DNA from: JACCUZ01 sp038246575
GTDB lineage: Bacteria; Actinomycetota; Actinomycetes; JACCUZ01
DNA: 5,936 bases
Assembly: GCA_038246575.1 (NCBI GenBank)
Contig: JBBRVU010000231.1
Location: 1-5,936, forward strand
Direction: 5' to 3'
Shown here: positions 1-5,208 of the stretch, in pieces
Layout of the letters: the number at the start of each line of letters is the position of its first letter
How positions within the stretch are numbered: position 1 is the first letter of the stretch
Notes under the pieces: generated by a model
What the model was told of the DNA's origin: nothing
Databases searched by the model: none
What the model saw: only the letters and a program-made list of their open reading frames with translations
Translations under genes and position numbers: made by a program

Positions 1-36
1 ACCGAACAAGTTCAGACGCGCATTAGCGTGGGACAT
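1..36 (-). CDS. IS481 family transposase, N-terminal 12 residues only
   Basis: The minus strand reads ATG at 36-34 followed by 11 codons to the window edge, giving MSHANARLNLFG. From memory this resembles the start of actinobacterial IS481-type transposases (MSHANAxL...), which continue with a helix-turn-helix region and then an rve/DDE integrase core; none of that is visible here. A GGAGG ribosome-binding site (minus strand, 47-43) sits 6 nt before the ATG, so the start is well supported. The same ribosome-binding site lies inside one arm of an inverted repeat. The plus-strand frame over these bases is also open but is judged to be an antisense shadow. Confidence 0.75.
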   Translation of the reverse strand, partial: MSHANARLNLFG

Positions 37-37
37 C

Positions 38-94
38 AGGGACCTCCGGGACGAGAAGCGATTTCAGATACCGCCACTCCTGCCGGAGGTCCCT
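38..94 (-). promoter_or_regulatory. 12-bp perfect inverted repeat that would sequester the transposase ribosome-binding site
   Basis: Positions 38-49 (agggacctccgg) and 83-94 (ccggaggtccct) are perfect reverse complements separated by 33 nt. In RNA reading toward the transposase, the downstream arm contains the GGAGG ribosome-binding site and ends 1 nt before the ATG. A transcript entering from outside the element would carry both arms and could hide the site. A transcript starting inside the 33-nt loop would lack the upstream arm and be free for translation. This is the logic known from IS10 and IS50, where inverted repeats block translation from read-through RNA. The repeat is directly visible; the regulatory role is inferred. 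Confidence 0.65.
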
Positions 95-118
95 CCTTCG
101 ATCAAGCCGACGCGCCGA

Positions 119-145
119 GTGTCAACAACGTCCCTGGTCGTCACA
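119..145 (-). repeat. Presumed terminal inverted repeat of the IS
   Basis: Read inward from the tip on the minus strand, the end begins TGTGACGACCAGGGACG and continues to TTGACAC at 119. It starts with TG, as expected for IS481-type ends. The outer limit at 145 is set by the adjacent GCTAGC target hexamer. The inner limit is a guess because the partner repeat at the other end is not in the window. A TTGACA hexamer (125-120) inside it points toward the transposase and could act as a -35 element, but no good -10 follows at 16-18 nt. Confidence 0.5.
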
Positions 146-151
146 GCTAGC
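146..151. repeat. Target-site hexamer GCTAGC beside the IS end
   Basis: The six bases directly outside the IS end are GCTAGC, fitting the NCTAGN consensus target that IS481-type elements are reported to duplicate. The second copy should lie beyond the left edge at the other end of the element. CTAG tetramers are generally scarce in bacterial DNA, so one exactly at the predicted boundary is informative. Confidence 0.65.
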
Positions 152-178
152 GCGACCGGACCCGAGCGACCGGACCCG
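152..178. repeat. Two-copy 13-bp direct repeat between pheA and the IS
   Basis: The sequence gcgaccggacccg occurs at 152-164 and again at 166-178 with one base between, giving a 14-bp period. It fills most of the short stretch between the pheA stop codon and the IS target site. It shows no hairpin and no T-tract, so it does not look like an intrinsic terminator. Its role is unknown; it could be a chance slippage duplication in GC-rich DNA. Confidence 0.6.
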
Positions 179-185
179 GATCTGC

Positions 186-1139
186 TCAGAGCTTGCCGTC
201 GCGGATCCGGCCGAGCCAGGCCTCCGCGTCGCGGTAGAGGGTGTCCTTGGTCCGGGCGTCGCTCGCGGCAGCTTCGACGTGCGGGCCCTCGTCGGCGCGA
301 GGGTAGGACCCGAGGAAGCGCACGTCCGGGCAGACCCGGCGCAGCCCGGTCAGGGCCTCCCCCACCCGGGCGTCGTCGACGTGGCCCTCGCAGTCGATGG
401 AGAAGCAGTACCGCCCCAGCCGCTCGCCGGTCGGCCGGGACTCGATGCGGGTGAGGTTCACCCCACGTACCGAGAACTCGGTGAGGATCTCGAGCAGCGC
501 ACCGGCGTGGTCGTCGGCGATGAAGGCGACCATCATCGACTTGTCGTGCCCGGTCGACAGCGGCGGCTGGCCCGGCCGGCTCACCAGGACGAACCGGGTC
601 ACAGCGTCCGGGGAGTCCTCGACGTCGGTCGCAAGCACTTCCAGCCGGTAGCGCTCGGCGGCCAGCGGTGCGGCGATCGCGGCGTCGTGGCTGCCGCTGC
701 CGTCGGCGAGGGTCTTGGCCGCGTCCGCGGTCGAGAGCGCAGGGACCACTGTGGCGTCGGGCAGGACGGTGGACAGCCAGCGCCGGCACTGGGCATGCGC
801 GTGCGGGTGGGTGGCGATCCGGCGCACGGCATGCAGCCCGGTGCCGGGACGCACCATCAACGCGAACGTGACCGGCAGCAGCACCTCGCGGGTCACCATC
901 AGCGCGTCGCCGGCGGCCAGCTCGTCCAGCGTGGTGGACACCGATCCCTCGACGGAGTTCTCGATGGGAACCAGGGCGTGGTCGGCCTCGCCCTGCCGGA
1001 CCGCCTCGAGGGCCGCGGCGACCGACGGCTGCGGCTGCAGGTCGGCCTTGGCCGCCGCCGGAAGCGTGCGCAGCGCGGCCTCGGCGAATGTCCCGGCCGG
1101 ACCGAGGTAGGCGTAACGGGCGGGCGGCACACCAGGCAT
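186..1139 (-). CDS. pheA: Prephenate dehydratase
   Basis: This enzyme converts prephenate to phenylpyruvate, the committed step to L-phenylalanine, in the cytoplasm. The 317-residue protein has the stand-alone actinobacterial layout with no chorismate mutase domain. A catalytic prephenate dehydratase region covers about 8-188, with GPAGTFAEAA at 13-22, VPIENSVEGSV at 57-67 and the catalytic TRF motif at 181-183. A C-terminal ACT domain covers about 201-280 and carries the ESRP motif (233-236) used for phenylalanine binding in the family, so feedback inhibition by phenylalanine is likely. A tail of about 35 residues follows. The frame stays open upstream to 1490, but homology begins at ARYAYLGPAG and a TAGGGT hexamer lies 7 nt before the ATG at 1139, so that start was chosen. 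A GTG three codons later is an alternative. The upstream neighbour is the DUF4446 gene, 106 bp away. Confidence 0.95.
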   Translation of the reverse strand: MPGVPPARYAYLGPAGTFAEAALRTLPAAAKADLQPQPSVAAALEAVRQGEADHALVPIENSVEGSVSTTLDELAAGDALMVTREVLLPVTFALMVRPGTGLHAVRRIATHPHAHAQCRRWLSTVLPDATVVPALSTADAAKTLADGSGSHDAAIAAPLAAERYRLEVLATDVEDSPDAVTRFVLVSRPGQPPLSTGHDKSMMVAFIADDHAGALLEILTEFSVRGVNLTRIESRPTGERLGRYCFSIDCEGHVDDARVGEALTGLRRVCPDVRFLGSYPRADEGPHVEAAASDARTKDTLYRDAEAWLGRIRDGKL

Positions 1140-1152
1140 GCGCCCGACCCTA
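1140..1152 (-). promoter_or_regulatory. Candidate -10 element for a leaderless pheA transcript
   Basis: On the minus strand TAGGGT (1152-1147) is followed by 7 nt and then the pheA ATG. This spacing would put the transcription start at or next to the A of the ATG, as in leaderless actinobacterial messages driven by TAnnnT hexamers. No convincing -35 is seen and no GGAGG-like ribosome-binding site precedes the ATG. pheA may therefore be transcribed separately from the DUF4446 gene. The rest of the 1140-1245 gap shows nothing distinctive. Confidence 0.5.
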
Positions 1153-1245
1153 GCCCCGCCCGCTTCCCCGCCGTCGACCACAACCGCGAATCTGGGAGGC
1201 ACGCGGCAGGCTGGACGGCCACGTGACGAAGGGCTGCTGCTCGGG

Positions 1246-1659
1246 TCAGCTGCCGCGGGCCGCGTCGATGGCCTGCTGCTCCTCCGGCGACAGGGCGTGC
1301 TCGCTGCGCAGCCCGGCGAGTGCCTTGGCGTACGTCCTGGTCTCGGACCGGCCGTTGATCGAGGAGAGCACCAGGCCGTTGCCGTCGTCGTCGAAGAGGG
1401 CGGCCGAGAACGACAGCCGTCCGCCCATCTCGGCGAACGCGTCGTAGCGCACGACGGAGACGTGCCGCAGAGCGCCGGGATCGGTGTCACCGCCGGGCGC
1501 CGACCGCGGGACGACCGCTTGCCGGCGCAGTGCCTTGCCCAGCGCCCGCAGTCGACCGAACACGACGAGCAGCAGGAGCAGGCTCAGCCCGGCCACGACC
1601 GCAGCCGCCACGGCCACCACCTCGAGGGTGTCGCGGTCGAGGCGGAGGTCGGTGAGCAC
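1246..1659 (-). CDS. DUF4446 family membrane-anchored protein
   Basis: This is a 137-residue protein of unknown function that I recognise as DUF4446. One hydrophobic segment at about 13-35 should anchor it in the membrane, followed by a basic stretch (RLRALGKALRR, 36-46) that favours a cytoplasmic C-terminal part by the positive-inside rule. The conserved soluble region has VVRYDAF (69-75), MGGRLSFSAALFD (78-90) and SSINGRSETRTYAK (99-112), and ends in an LSPEEQQAIDAA helix (123-134). The start is a GTG at 1659, chosen because a TAGCGT hexamer lies 6 nt upstream and the hydrophobic segment then falls at the usual place near the N-terminus. It lies upstream of pheA on the same strand; I recall that pairing from other actinobacteria, but no functional link to phenylalanine synthesis is known to me. 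Confidence 0.88.
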   Translation of the reverse strand: MLTDLRLDRDTLEVVAVAAAVVAGLSLLLLLVVFGRLRALGKALRRQAVVPRSAPGGDTDPGALRHVSVVRYDAFAEMGGRLSFSAALFDDDGNGLVLSSINGRSETRTYAKALAGLRSEHALSPEEQQAIDAARGS

Positions 1660-1671
1660 GGCGGCACGCTA
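1660..1671 (-). promoter_or_regulatory. Candidate -10 element for a leaderless DUF4446 transcript
   Basis: Minus-strand TAGCGT (1671-1666) is followed by 6 nt (GCCGCC) and then the GTG start at 1659. The spacing fits a TAnnnT -10 giving a leaderless message. It faces a matching plus-strand element only 18 bp away. No -35 consensus is seen. Confidence 0.5.
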
Positions 1672-1689
1672 CCGGTACGAGCGCGGCAC

Positions 1690-1701
1690 TAGCCTCGCCC
1701 C
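1690..1701 (+). promoter_or_regulatory. Candidate -10 element for a leaderless larB operon transcript
   Basis: Plus-strand TAGCCT (1690-1695) is followed by 6 nt (cgcccc) and then the larB GTG at 1702. There is no purine-rich ribosome-binding site before that GTG, which also argues for a leaderless message. The whole divergent gap is only 42 bp, so upstream promoter contacts for one gene must lie over the -10 region or coding start of the other. Confidence 0.5.
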
Positions 1702-2481
1702 GTGGACCGTGTCGAGCTCGAGTCGCTGCTTCGCGACGTGGCCGCTGGCACGGTGGCGGCCGAGGACGCGGCCGACCAGCTGGCCGACGGACCGTTGGCC
1801 GGGGTCGCCGACCTCGGCTTCGCCAGGGTCGACACCCATCGCGCAGTACGCACCGGCGACCCCGAGGTGGTCTTCGGGGCCGGCAAGACTCCCGACCAGA
1901 CGGTCGCGATCCTGCGCGAGCTCGCAGGCCAGCCCGGCGACCGCCCGGCAGTCGCGACCCGGCTCCCCGCAGCAAGTCTGCAGGCGGTGCGCGAGGTGTT
2001 CCCCACGGCGCACATCGACGACGTCGCCGCCGCGGCGGCTGTCGGGAGTCTGCCGACCGAACGCGGCACGGTCTGCATCGTCTCCGCCGGCACGTCCGAC
2101 GCGGCGGTCGCCGCCGAGGCAGCCTTTGTGGCCCGGGCCTTCGGCTCGGCCGTCGACCGCATCGACGACGTCGGCGTCGCGGGCCTGCACCGGCTGATGG
2201 CCGTGCGCAGTCGCCTGGACGCCGCAGACTGCCTGGTGGTCGTGGCCGGGATGGAAGGCGCTCTGCCGAGCGTCGTCGGCGGTCTCGTCGGCGTGCCGGT
2301 GGTCGCGGTGCCGACGTCGGTGGGCTACGGCGCGTCGTACGGCGGGCTGGCCGCGTTGCTCGCGATGCTCAACTCGTGCGCACCAGGCGTGGTCGTGTGC
2401 AACATCGACAACGGGTTCGGCGCCGGAGTCTTCGCGGCCCGCGTCGCTCGGCGGGCGGCGACCCGCGAGGTCACGCCGTGA
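1702..2481 (+). CDS. larB: Nickel-pincer cofactor biosynthesis protein LarB (NaAD carboxylase/hydrolase)
   Basis: LarB carboxylates the pyridinium ring of nicotinic acid adenine dinucleotide and cleaves its phosphoanhydride, releasing AMP and giving pyridinium-3,5-dicarboxylate mononucleotide. This is the first step of the nickel-pincer nucleotide pathway. The protein has 259 residues, close to the family norm. An N-terminal region (about 1-115) includes DLGFARVDTHRAVRTGDPEVVFGAGKT at 37-62 (split as DLGFARVDTHRAVRTG, then DPEVVFGAGK). A C-terminal region resembling AIR carboxylase (PurE) has AGTSD at 129-133, GMEGALPSVVGGL at 183-195, PTSVGYGASYGGL at 204-216 and NIDNGFGAG at 234-242. Cys226 in MLNSCA is probably the family cysteine reported to form an adduct with the substrate. 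The GTG start at 1702 is supported by the leaderless-type hexamer before it. Its stop codon overlaps the larC start, so the two are probably translationally coupled. Confidence 0.95.
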   Translation: MDRVELESLLRDVAAGTVAAEDAADQLADGPLAGVADLGFARVDTHRAVRTGDPEVVFGAGKTPDQTVAILRELAGQPGDRPAVATRLPAASLQAVREVFPTAHIDDVAAAAAVGSLPTERGTVCIVSAGTSDAAVAAEAAFVARAFGSAVDRIDDVGVAGLHRLMAVRSRLDAADCLVVVAGMEGALPSVVGGLVGVPVVAVPTSVGYGASYGGLAALLAMLNSCAPGVVVCNIDNGFGAGVFAARVARRAATREVTP

Positions 2482-3668
2482 TGCTGGCCTGGTTCGATGC
2501 GCAGGCCGGTGCGAGCGGCGACATGATGCTCGGCGCGCTGGTCGATGCAGGAGCGCCCCTGGCCGTGGTGCAGGAGGCAGTCGACGCCCTCGGCGTCGAG
2601 CCGATCGCGATCAGCTCACGTCCGGTCACGCGGGCCGGGCTCAGCGCGCTCAAGGTCGACGTCGAGGTCCCCGACAGCGACGTCCGCCGCACCTGGGCCG
2701 ACATCCGGTCGCTGCTCGAGTCGGCCGACCTCGCCGACCCCGTGCGCTCCCGTGCCCTGGACGTCTTCGCCCGGCTGGCCCGCGCCGAGGCCGGCGCCCA
2801 CCGCGTACCTCTTGACGACGTGCACTTCCACGAGGTCGGTGCGCTGGACTCGCTGGCCGATGTCGTCGGGTCGTGCGCGGCGCTGCACGCGCTGGACGTG
2901 ACCAGCGCGGGCTGCTCGTCGGTTGCCCTGGGCAGCGGGTCGGTGGGGGCGAGCCACGGTGTGCTGCCCGTTCCGGCCCCGGCGGTGCTGGCTCTCTTCG
3001 CCGAGACCGGCGCGACCGTGCAGGGTGGCCCGTCGGACACCGAAGCCTGCACGCCCACCGGCGCAGCGTTGCTGGCCGCCACGGTCACGGCGTGGGGTCC
3101 GCTGCCCCCGATGCGCGTGACGTCGACCGGACACGGCGCCGGCGGTCGCGACAGCAGCGGCGACGGGCGCGCCCCCAACGTGTTGCGCGTCGTCCTCGGC
3201 GAACCGGTCGACGACGTGACCGCGGGCGGCGACCTCGTCATCGAGGCGAACGTCGACGACCTGGACCCCCGGCTGTGGCCCGGTGTGCTCGCCGCGCTGC
3301 TGGCGGCCGGGGCCTCCGATGCATGGCTCACCCCGATCCTGATGAAGAAGGGCCGCCCCGCGCACACCCTGTCGGTGCTGACCGACGCCGGGCACGCCGC
3401 CGCCGCGCGCCGGATCGTGTTCACCGAGACGTCGAGCATCGGGCTCCGCGAGCACCAGGTCGGCAAGCGCGCCCTGGCCCGCGAGTTCGCCGTCGTCTCG
3501 GTCGGCGGTGCGCAGGTACGGGTCAAGGTCGCTCGCCTCGACGGCACCGTGGTCAATGTCGCACCGGAGTACGAGGACGTGGTGGCCGCAGCTGCCGTTC
3601 TTGCGCGCCCGGTCAAGGCGGTGCTGGCCGCCGCCGTGGCCGCAGCGCACGAGCTCACGGCCGGCTGA
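2481..3668 (+). CDS. larC: Nickel-pincer cofactor nickel insertase LarC (single-chain form)
   Basis: LarC inserts nickel into pyridinium-3,5-bisthiocarboxylic acid mononucleotide in a CTP-dependent reaction, the last step of nickel-pincer cofactor synthesis. The 395-residue protein carries both halves in one frame: the LarC1 part with ASGDMMLGAL (11-20), VHFHEVGALDSLADVVG (114-130), ASHGVLPVPAPA (157-168), TPTGAALL (191-198) and ANVDDLDP (256-263), then the LarC2 part with MKKGRPAHTLSVL (288-300), ETSSIGLRE (316-324) and APEYEDVV (361-368). In Lactobacillus plantarum these halves are joined by a programmed frameshift, which is not needed here. The ATG at 2481 overlaps the larB TGA by one base. 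A GTG one codon earlier (2478) would give a four-base GTGA overlap and has GAGG 7 nt upstream, so it is a credible alternative start. Confidence 0.94.
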   Translation: MLAWFDAQAGASGDMMLGALVDAGAPLAVVQEAVDALGVEPIAISSRPVTRAGLSALKVDVEVPDSDVRRTWADIRSLLESADLADPVRSRALDVFARLARAEAGAHRVPLDDVHFHEVGALDSLADVVGSCAALHALDVTSAGCSSVALGSGSVGASHGVLPVPAPAVLALFAETGATVQGGPSDTEACTPTGAALLAATVTAWGPLPPMRVTSTGHGAGGRDSSGDGRAPNVLRVVLGEPVDDVTAGGDLVIEANVDDLDPRLWPGVLAALLAAGASDAWLTPILMKKGRPAHTLSVLTDAGHAAAARRIVFTETSSIGLREHQVGKRALAREFAVVSVGGAQVRVKVARLDGTVVNVAPEYEDVVAAAAVLARPVKAVLAAAVAAAHELTAG

Positions 3669-3678
3669 GCCGACCACC

Positions 3679-4293
3679 ATGGACCTGGCCGTCATCGCGA
3701 CGACGTTCGCGCTGATCCTGCCGGTGGAGCTGCCGGACAAGACGTTCGTCGCCTCGCTGGTGCTCGCGACGCGCTATCGCGCTCCCCTGGTGTGGGTCGG
3801 CATCTCCATCGCCTTCGCCGTGCAGTCGCTGGTCGCGGTCACCGCAGGCGGCCTGCTGTCGCTGCTGCCGACCGAGGTCGTCGCTGGCGCTGCAGCCGTG
3901 CTGTTCCTCGTCGGCGCGGTGGTGCTGTGGCGAGGGGCCGCACGAGCAGACGCGGAGGAGAAGGCGTCCGAGCAGGAGTTCGCCGACCGCGCGCCCGCGG
4001 ACGTGCACGGCGCCCGCGTCGTCGCGACAAGCTTCGGCGTGCTGTTCCTCGCCGAGTGGGGCGACCTCTCGCAGCTGCTGACCGCGGGGCTGGCGGCTCG
4101 CTACGGCGACCCGGTCAGCGTCTTCATCGGCGCGTGGGTCGCGCTGGTGGTCGTCGGCGGCCTGGCTGTCCTGGTCGGCCGCGCTCTCCTGCGCGTCGTC
4201 CGGCTGGGCACGATCCGACGGGTCGGCGCCACCGTGTGCCTGATCCTCGCCGTCATCACGACGTACGACGTGGTCCGACTGTTGACCGGCTGA
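3679..4293 (+). CDS. TMEM165/GDT1 (UPF0016) family cation transporter
   Basis: This 204-residue integral membrane protein belongs to the GDT1 family, whose characterised members move Mn2+ or Ca2+ across membranes, bacterial ones often exporting Mn2+. Six hydrophobic segments are visible, at about 4-25, 35-57, 66-86, 114-140, 145-168 and 181-199. The two family signature motifs are E17-L-P-D-K-T22 in the first helix and E126-W-G-D-L-S131 in the fourth, with the acidic residues expected for cation binding intact. The central loop (about 87-112) is highly charged. The start ATG lies 10 bp after the larC stop with no strong ribosome-binding site, so translation probably depends on coupling to larC. 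Operon placement suggests metal supply or homeostasis for nickel-pincer synthesis, but the transported ion cannot be told from the sequence. Confidence 0.9.
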   Translation: MDLAVIATTFALILPVELPDKTFVASLVLATRYRAPLVWVGISIAFAVQSLVAVTAGGLLSLLPTEVVAGAAAVLFLVGAVVLWRGAARADAEEKASEQEFADRAPADVHGARVVATSFGVLFLAEWGDLSQLLTAGLAARYGDPVSVFIGAWVALVVVGGLAVLVGRALLRVVRLGTIRRVGATVCLILAVITTYDVVRLLTG

Positions 4294-4319
4294 GACCTAC
4301 AGCGTCGAGCGGTCGGTCA
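4283..4319 (+). terminator. Possible hairpin spanning the convergent stop codons
   Basis: Bases 4283-4292 can pair with 4310-4319 as a 10-bp stem with two G-U pairs on the plus strand, around a 17-nt loop that contains both the GDT1 stop (ends at 4293) and the SDR stop (4297). There is no T-tract on either side, and the wobble positions become mismatches in minus-strand RNA. It could help end the lar operon transcript, but it is weak as an intrinsic terminator. Confidence 0.3.
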
Positions 4320-5208
4320 TCGTGAACCGCAGCTTGGCCATCATGTTCTCGACCTCGGGGTTGATGCCACTGCCATCGAACAGCTCGTGCGCCCGAGCCG
4401 CGATCCCCTCCGGCGTCCACCGGGTGTCGCTGTTCTGGATGACCGACACCGAAGTGAACGGCTGATAGAGCTCGACCGCGTCACCTTGCACGCCGAACAC
4501 CTTGCCGCTGATCGAGCCCGCCGCGTCGCTGCACAGATAGGCAACCAGCGGGGCCACGTTGTCGGGGTGCCAGAAGTCGAACTCGTCCTTCTGGGCGGAC
4601 ATGTCGCTGATGCTGCCATAGGCGCCTTCGGTCATCCGGGTGCGTGCCGCCGGGGCAATCGCGTTGCAACGCACACCGTGTCGAGCCATCTCCATCGCGA
4701 CGATCGTCGAGAACGCGGCGATGCCGGCCTTCGCGGTGCCGTAGTTGGCCTGACCGAAGTTGCCGAGCAGTCCCGAGCTGGACGCAGTGCAGACGATGCG
4801 GCCTCCGGTGCCCGCTTCCTTCCAGTGCGCGCACGCGTAGTGGGTGGGGAGGAAGTGGCCGCGCAGGTGGACCTTGATGACCGAGTCCCACTCGTCGGCG
4901 CTCATCTTTGCCACGGTCCGGTCACGGAGGATGCCCGCGTTGTTGACCAGCGCGTCGAGCCGTCCCCACGTCGTGAGCGCGGTCTCGATGAGGCCGCGGG
5001 CACTGTCCTCCTGCGAGCAGTCACCGGCATCCAGGACGGCCTCGCCACCGGCGGCGGTGATCTCGTCGACCACCGTCTGCCCCGCGTCCCCGTCGAGCTC
5101 GTTGACCACGACCCGGGCACCCTCGCGCGCCAGCTCGATGGCTTCACCCCGCCCGATGCCGCGACCCGCACCGGTGACGATGGCGACTGTTCCGTCCATA
5201 AGACCCAT
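4297..5208 (-). CDS. SDR family oxidoreductase (3-hydroxyacyl-CoA dehydrogenase-like)
   Basis: This is a classical short-chain dehydrogenase/reductase of 303 residues with a Rossmann fold. Visible elements are the cofactor motif TGAGRGIG (12-19), acidic residues after the second strand (NELDG, 36-40) favouring NAD over NADP, NNAG (89-92), the active-site serine in TASSSG (141-146) and Y156-GTA-K160. After the core, about 55-60 extra residues (VQGDAVELYQPF, 240-251, then RWTPEGIAARAHELF, 263-277) resemble the tail of peroxisomal-multifunctional-enzyme-type (3R)-hydroxyacyl-CoA dehydrogenases, so an acyl-CoA or steroid-like substrate is plausible. No MaoC hydratase or SCP2 domain is attached. 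The start at 5208 is supported by TAGGGT 7 nt upstream; Met4 is an alternative. It lies 10 bp after the GT2 gene and its stop is 3 bp from the GDT1 stop. The substrate is not determined. Confidence 0.88.
   Translation of the reverse strand: MGLMDGTVAIVTGAGRGIGRGEAIELAREGARVVVNELDGDAGQTVVDEITAAGGEAVLDAGDCSQEDSARGLIETALTTWGRLDALVNNAGILRDRTVAKMSADEWDSVIKVHLRGHFLPTHYACAHWKEAGTGGRIVCTASSSGLLGNFGQANYGTAKAGIAAFSTIVAMEMARHGVRCNAIAPAARTRMTEGAYGSISDMSAQKDEFDFWHPDNVAPLVAYLCSDAAGSISGKVFGVQGDAVELYQPFTSVSVIQNSDTRWTPEGIAARAHELFDGSGINPEVENMMAKLRFTMTDRSTL

Larger units (their letters stand above)
1..145 (-). mobile_element. IS481-type insertion sequence, transposase-start end (rest lies off the left edge)
   Basis: This is the upstream terminus of an insertion sequence whose transposase reads leftward on the minus strand. 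Three things support it. A well-placed ATG with a strong ribosome-binding site opens a peptide (MSHANARLNLFG) typical of IS481-family transposases. The sequence ends in TG/CA at 144-145. The next six bases are GCTAGC, matching the NCTAGN target that IS481-type elements are known to use and duplicate. Only one end is visible, so element length, the second inverted repeat and intactness cannot be judged. It lies about 40 bp downstream of the pheA stop, so no gene in this window is broken by it. Confidence 0.8.

Noticed and set aside
65..125. TTGACA (125-120) and TATCTG (70-65), both minus strand, as a transposase promoter
   Set aside because: The two are about 49 bp apart, far beyond a usable 16-18 bp spacing, and neither has a good partner at the right distance. 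TATCTG alone could be a -10 within the hairpin region, but this is too weak to annotate.
2..454. Open plus-strand frame running from the left edge through the IS end and the pheA tail
   Set aside because: It runs antisense to the transposase start and to pheA, crosses the IS boundary, and its translation is Arg/Gly/Pro-rich with no recognisable domain. The minus-strand readings explain both parts better.
279..1226. Long plus-strand open frame of about 315 codons opposite pheA
   Set aside because: It is a mirror of the strongly supported pheA gene, with composition typical of antisense frames in GC-rich DNA (many Arg, Gly, His, Val) and no family signature.
1140..1490. Upstream extension of the pheA frame (117 more codons)
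   Set aside because: The extension overlaps most of the DUF4446 gene, shows no homology-like sequence, and prephenate dehydratase homology begins right after the ATG at 1139.
2481..3668. Possible programmed frameshift joining LarC1 and LarC2
   Set aside because: Such a frameshift is known in Lactobacillus plantarum, but here both halves are in one continuous frame with motifs in order.
2471..3740. Long minus-strand open frames opposite larC
   Set aside because: Low-complexity Ser/Thr/Ala- or Arg/Gly-rich translations opposite a clear larC with all family motifs; they are antisense shadows.
4297..5208. SDR gene as a full multifunctional beta-oxidation enzyme
   Set aside because: Only the dehydrogenase domain with its tail is present; there is no hydratase (MaoC) or SCP2 domain before the stop at 4297.
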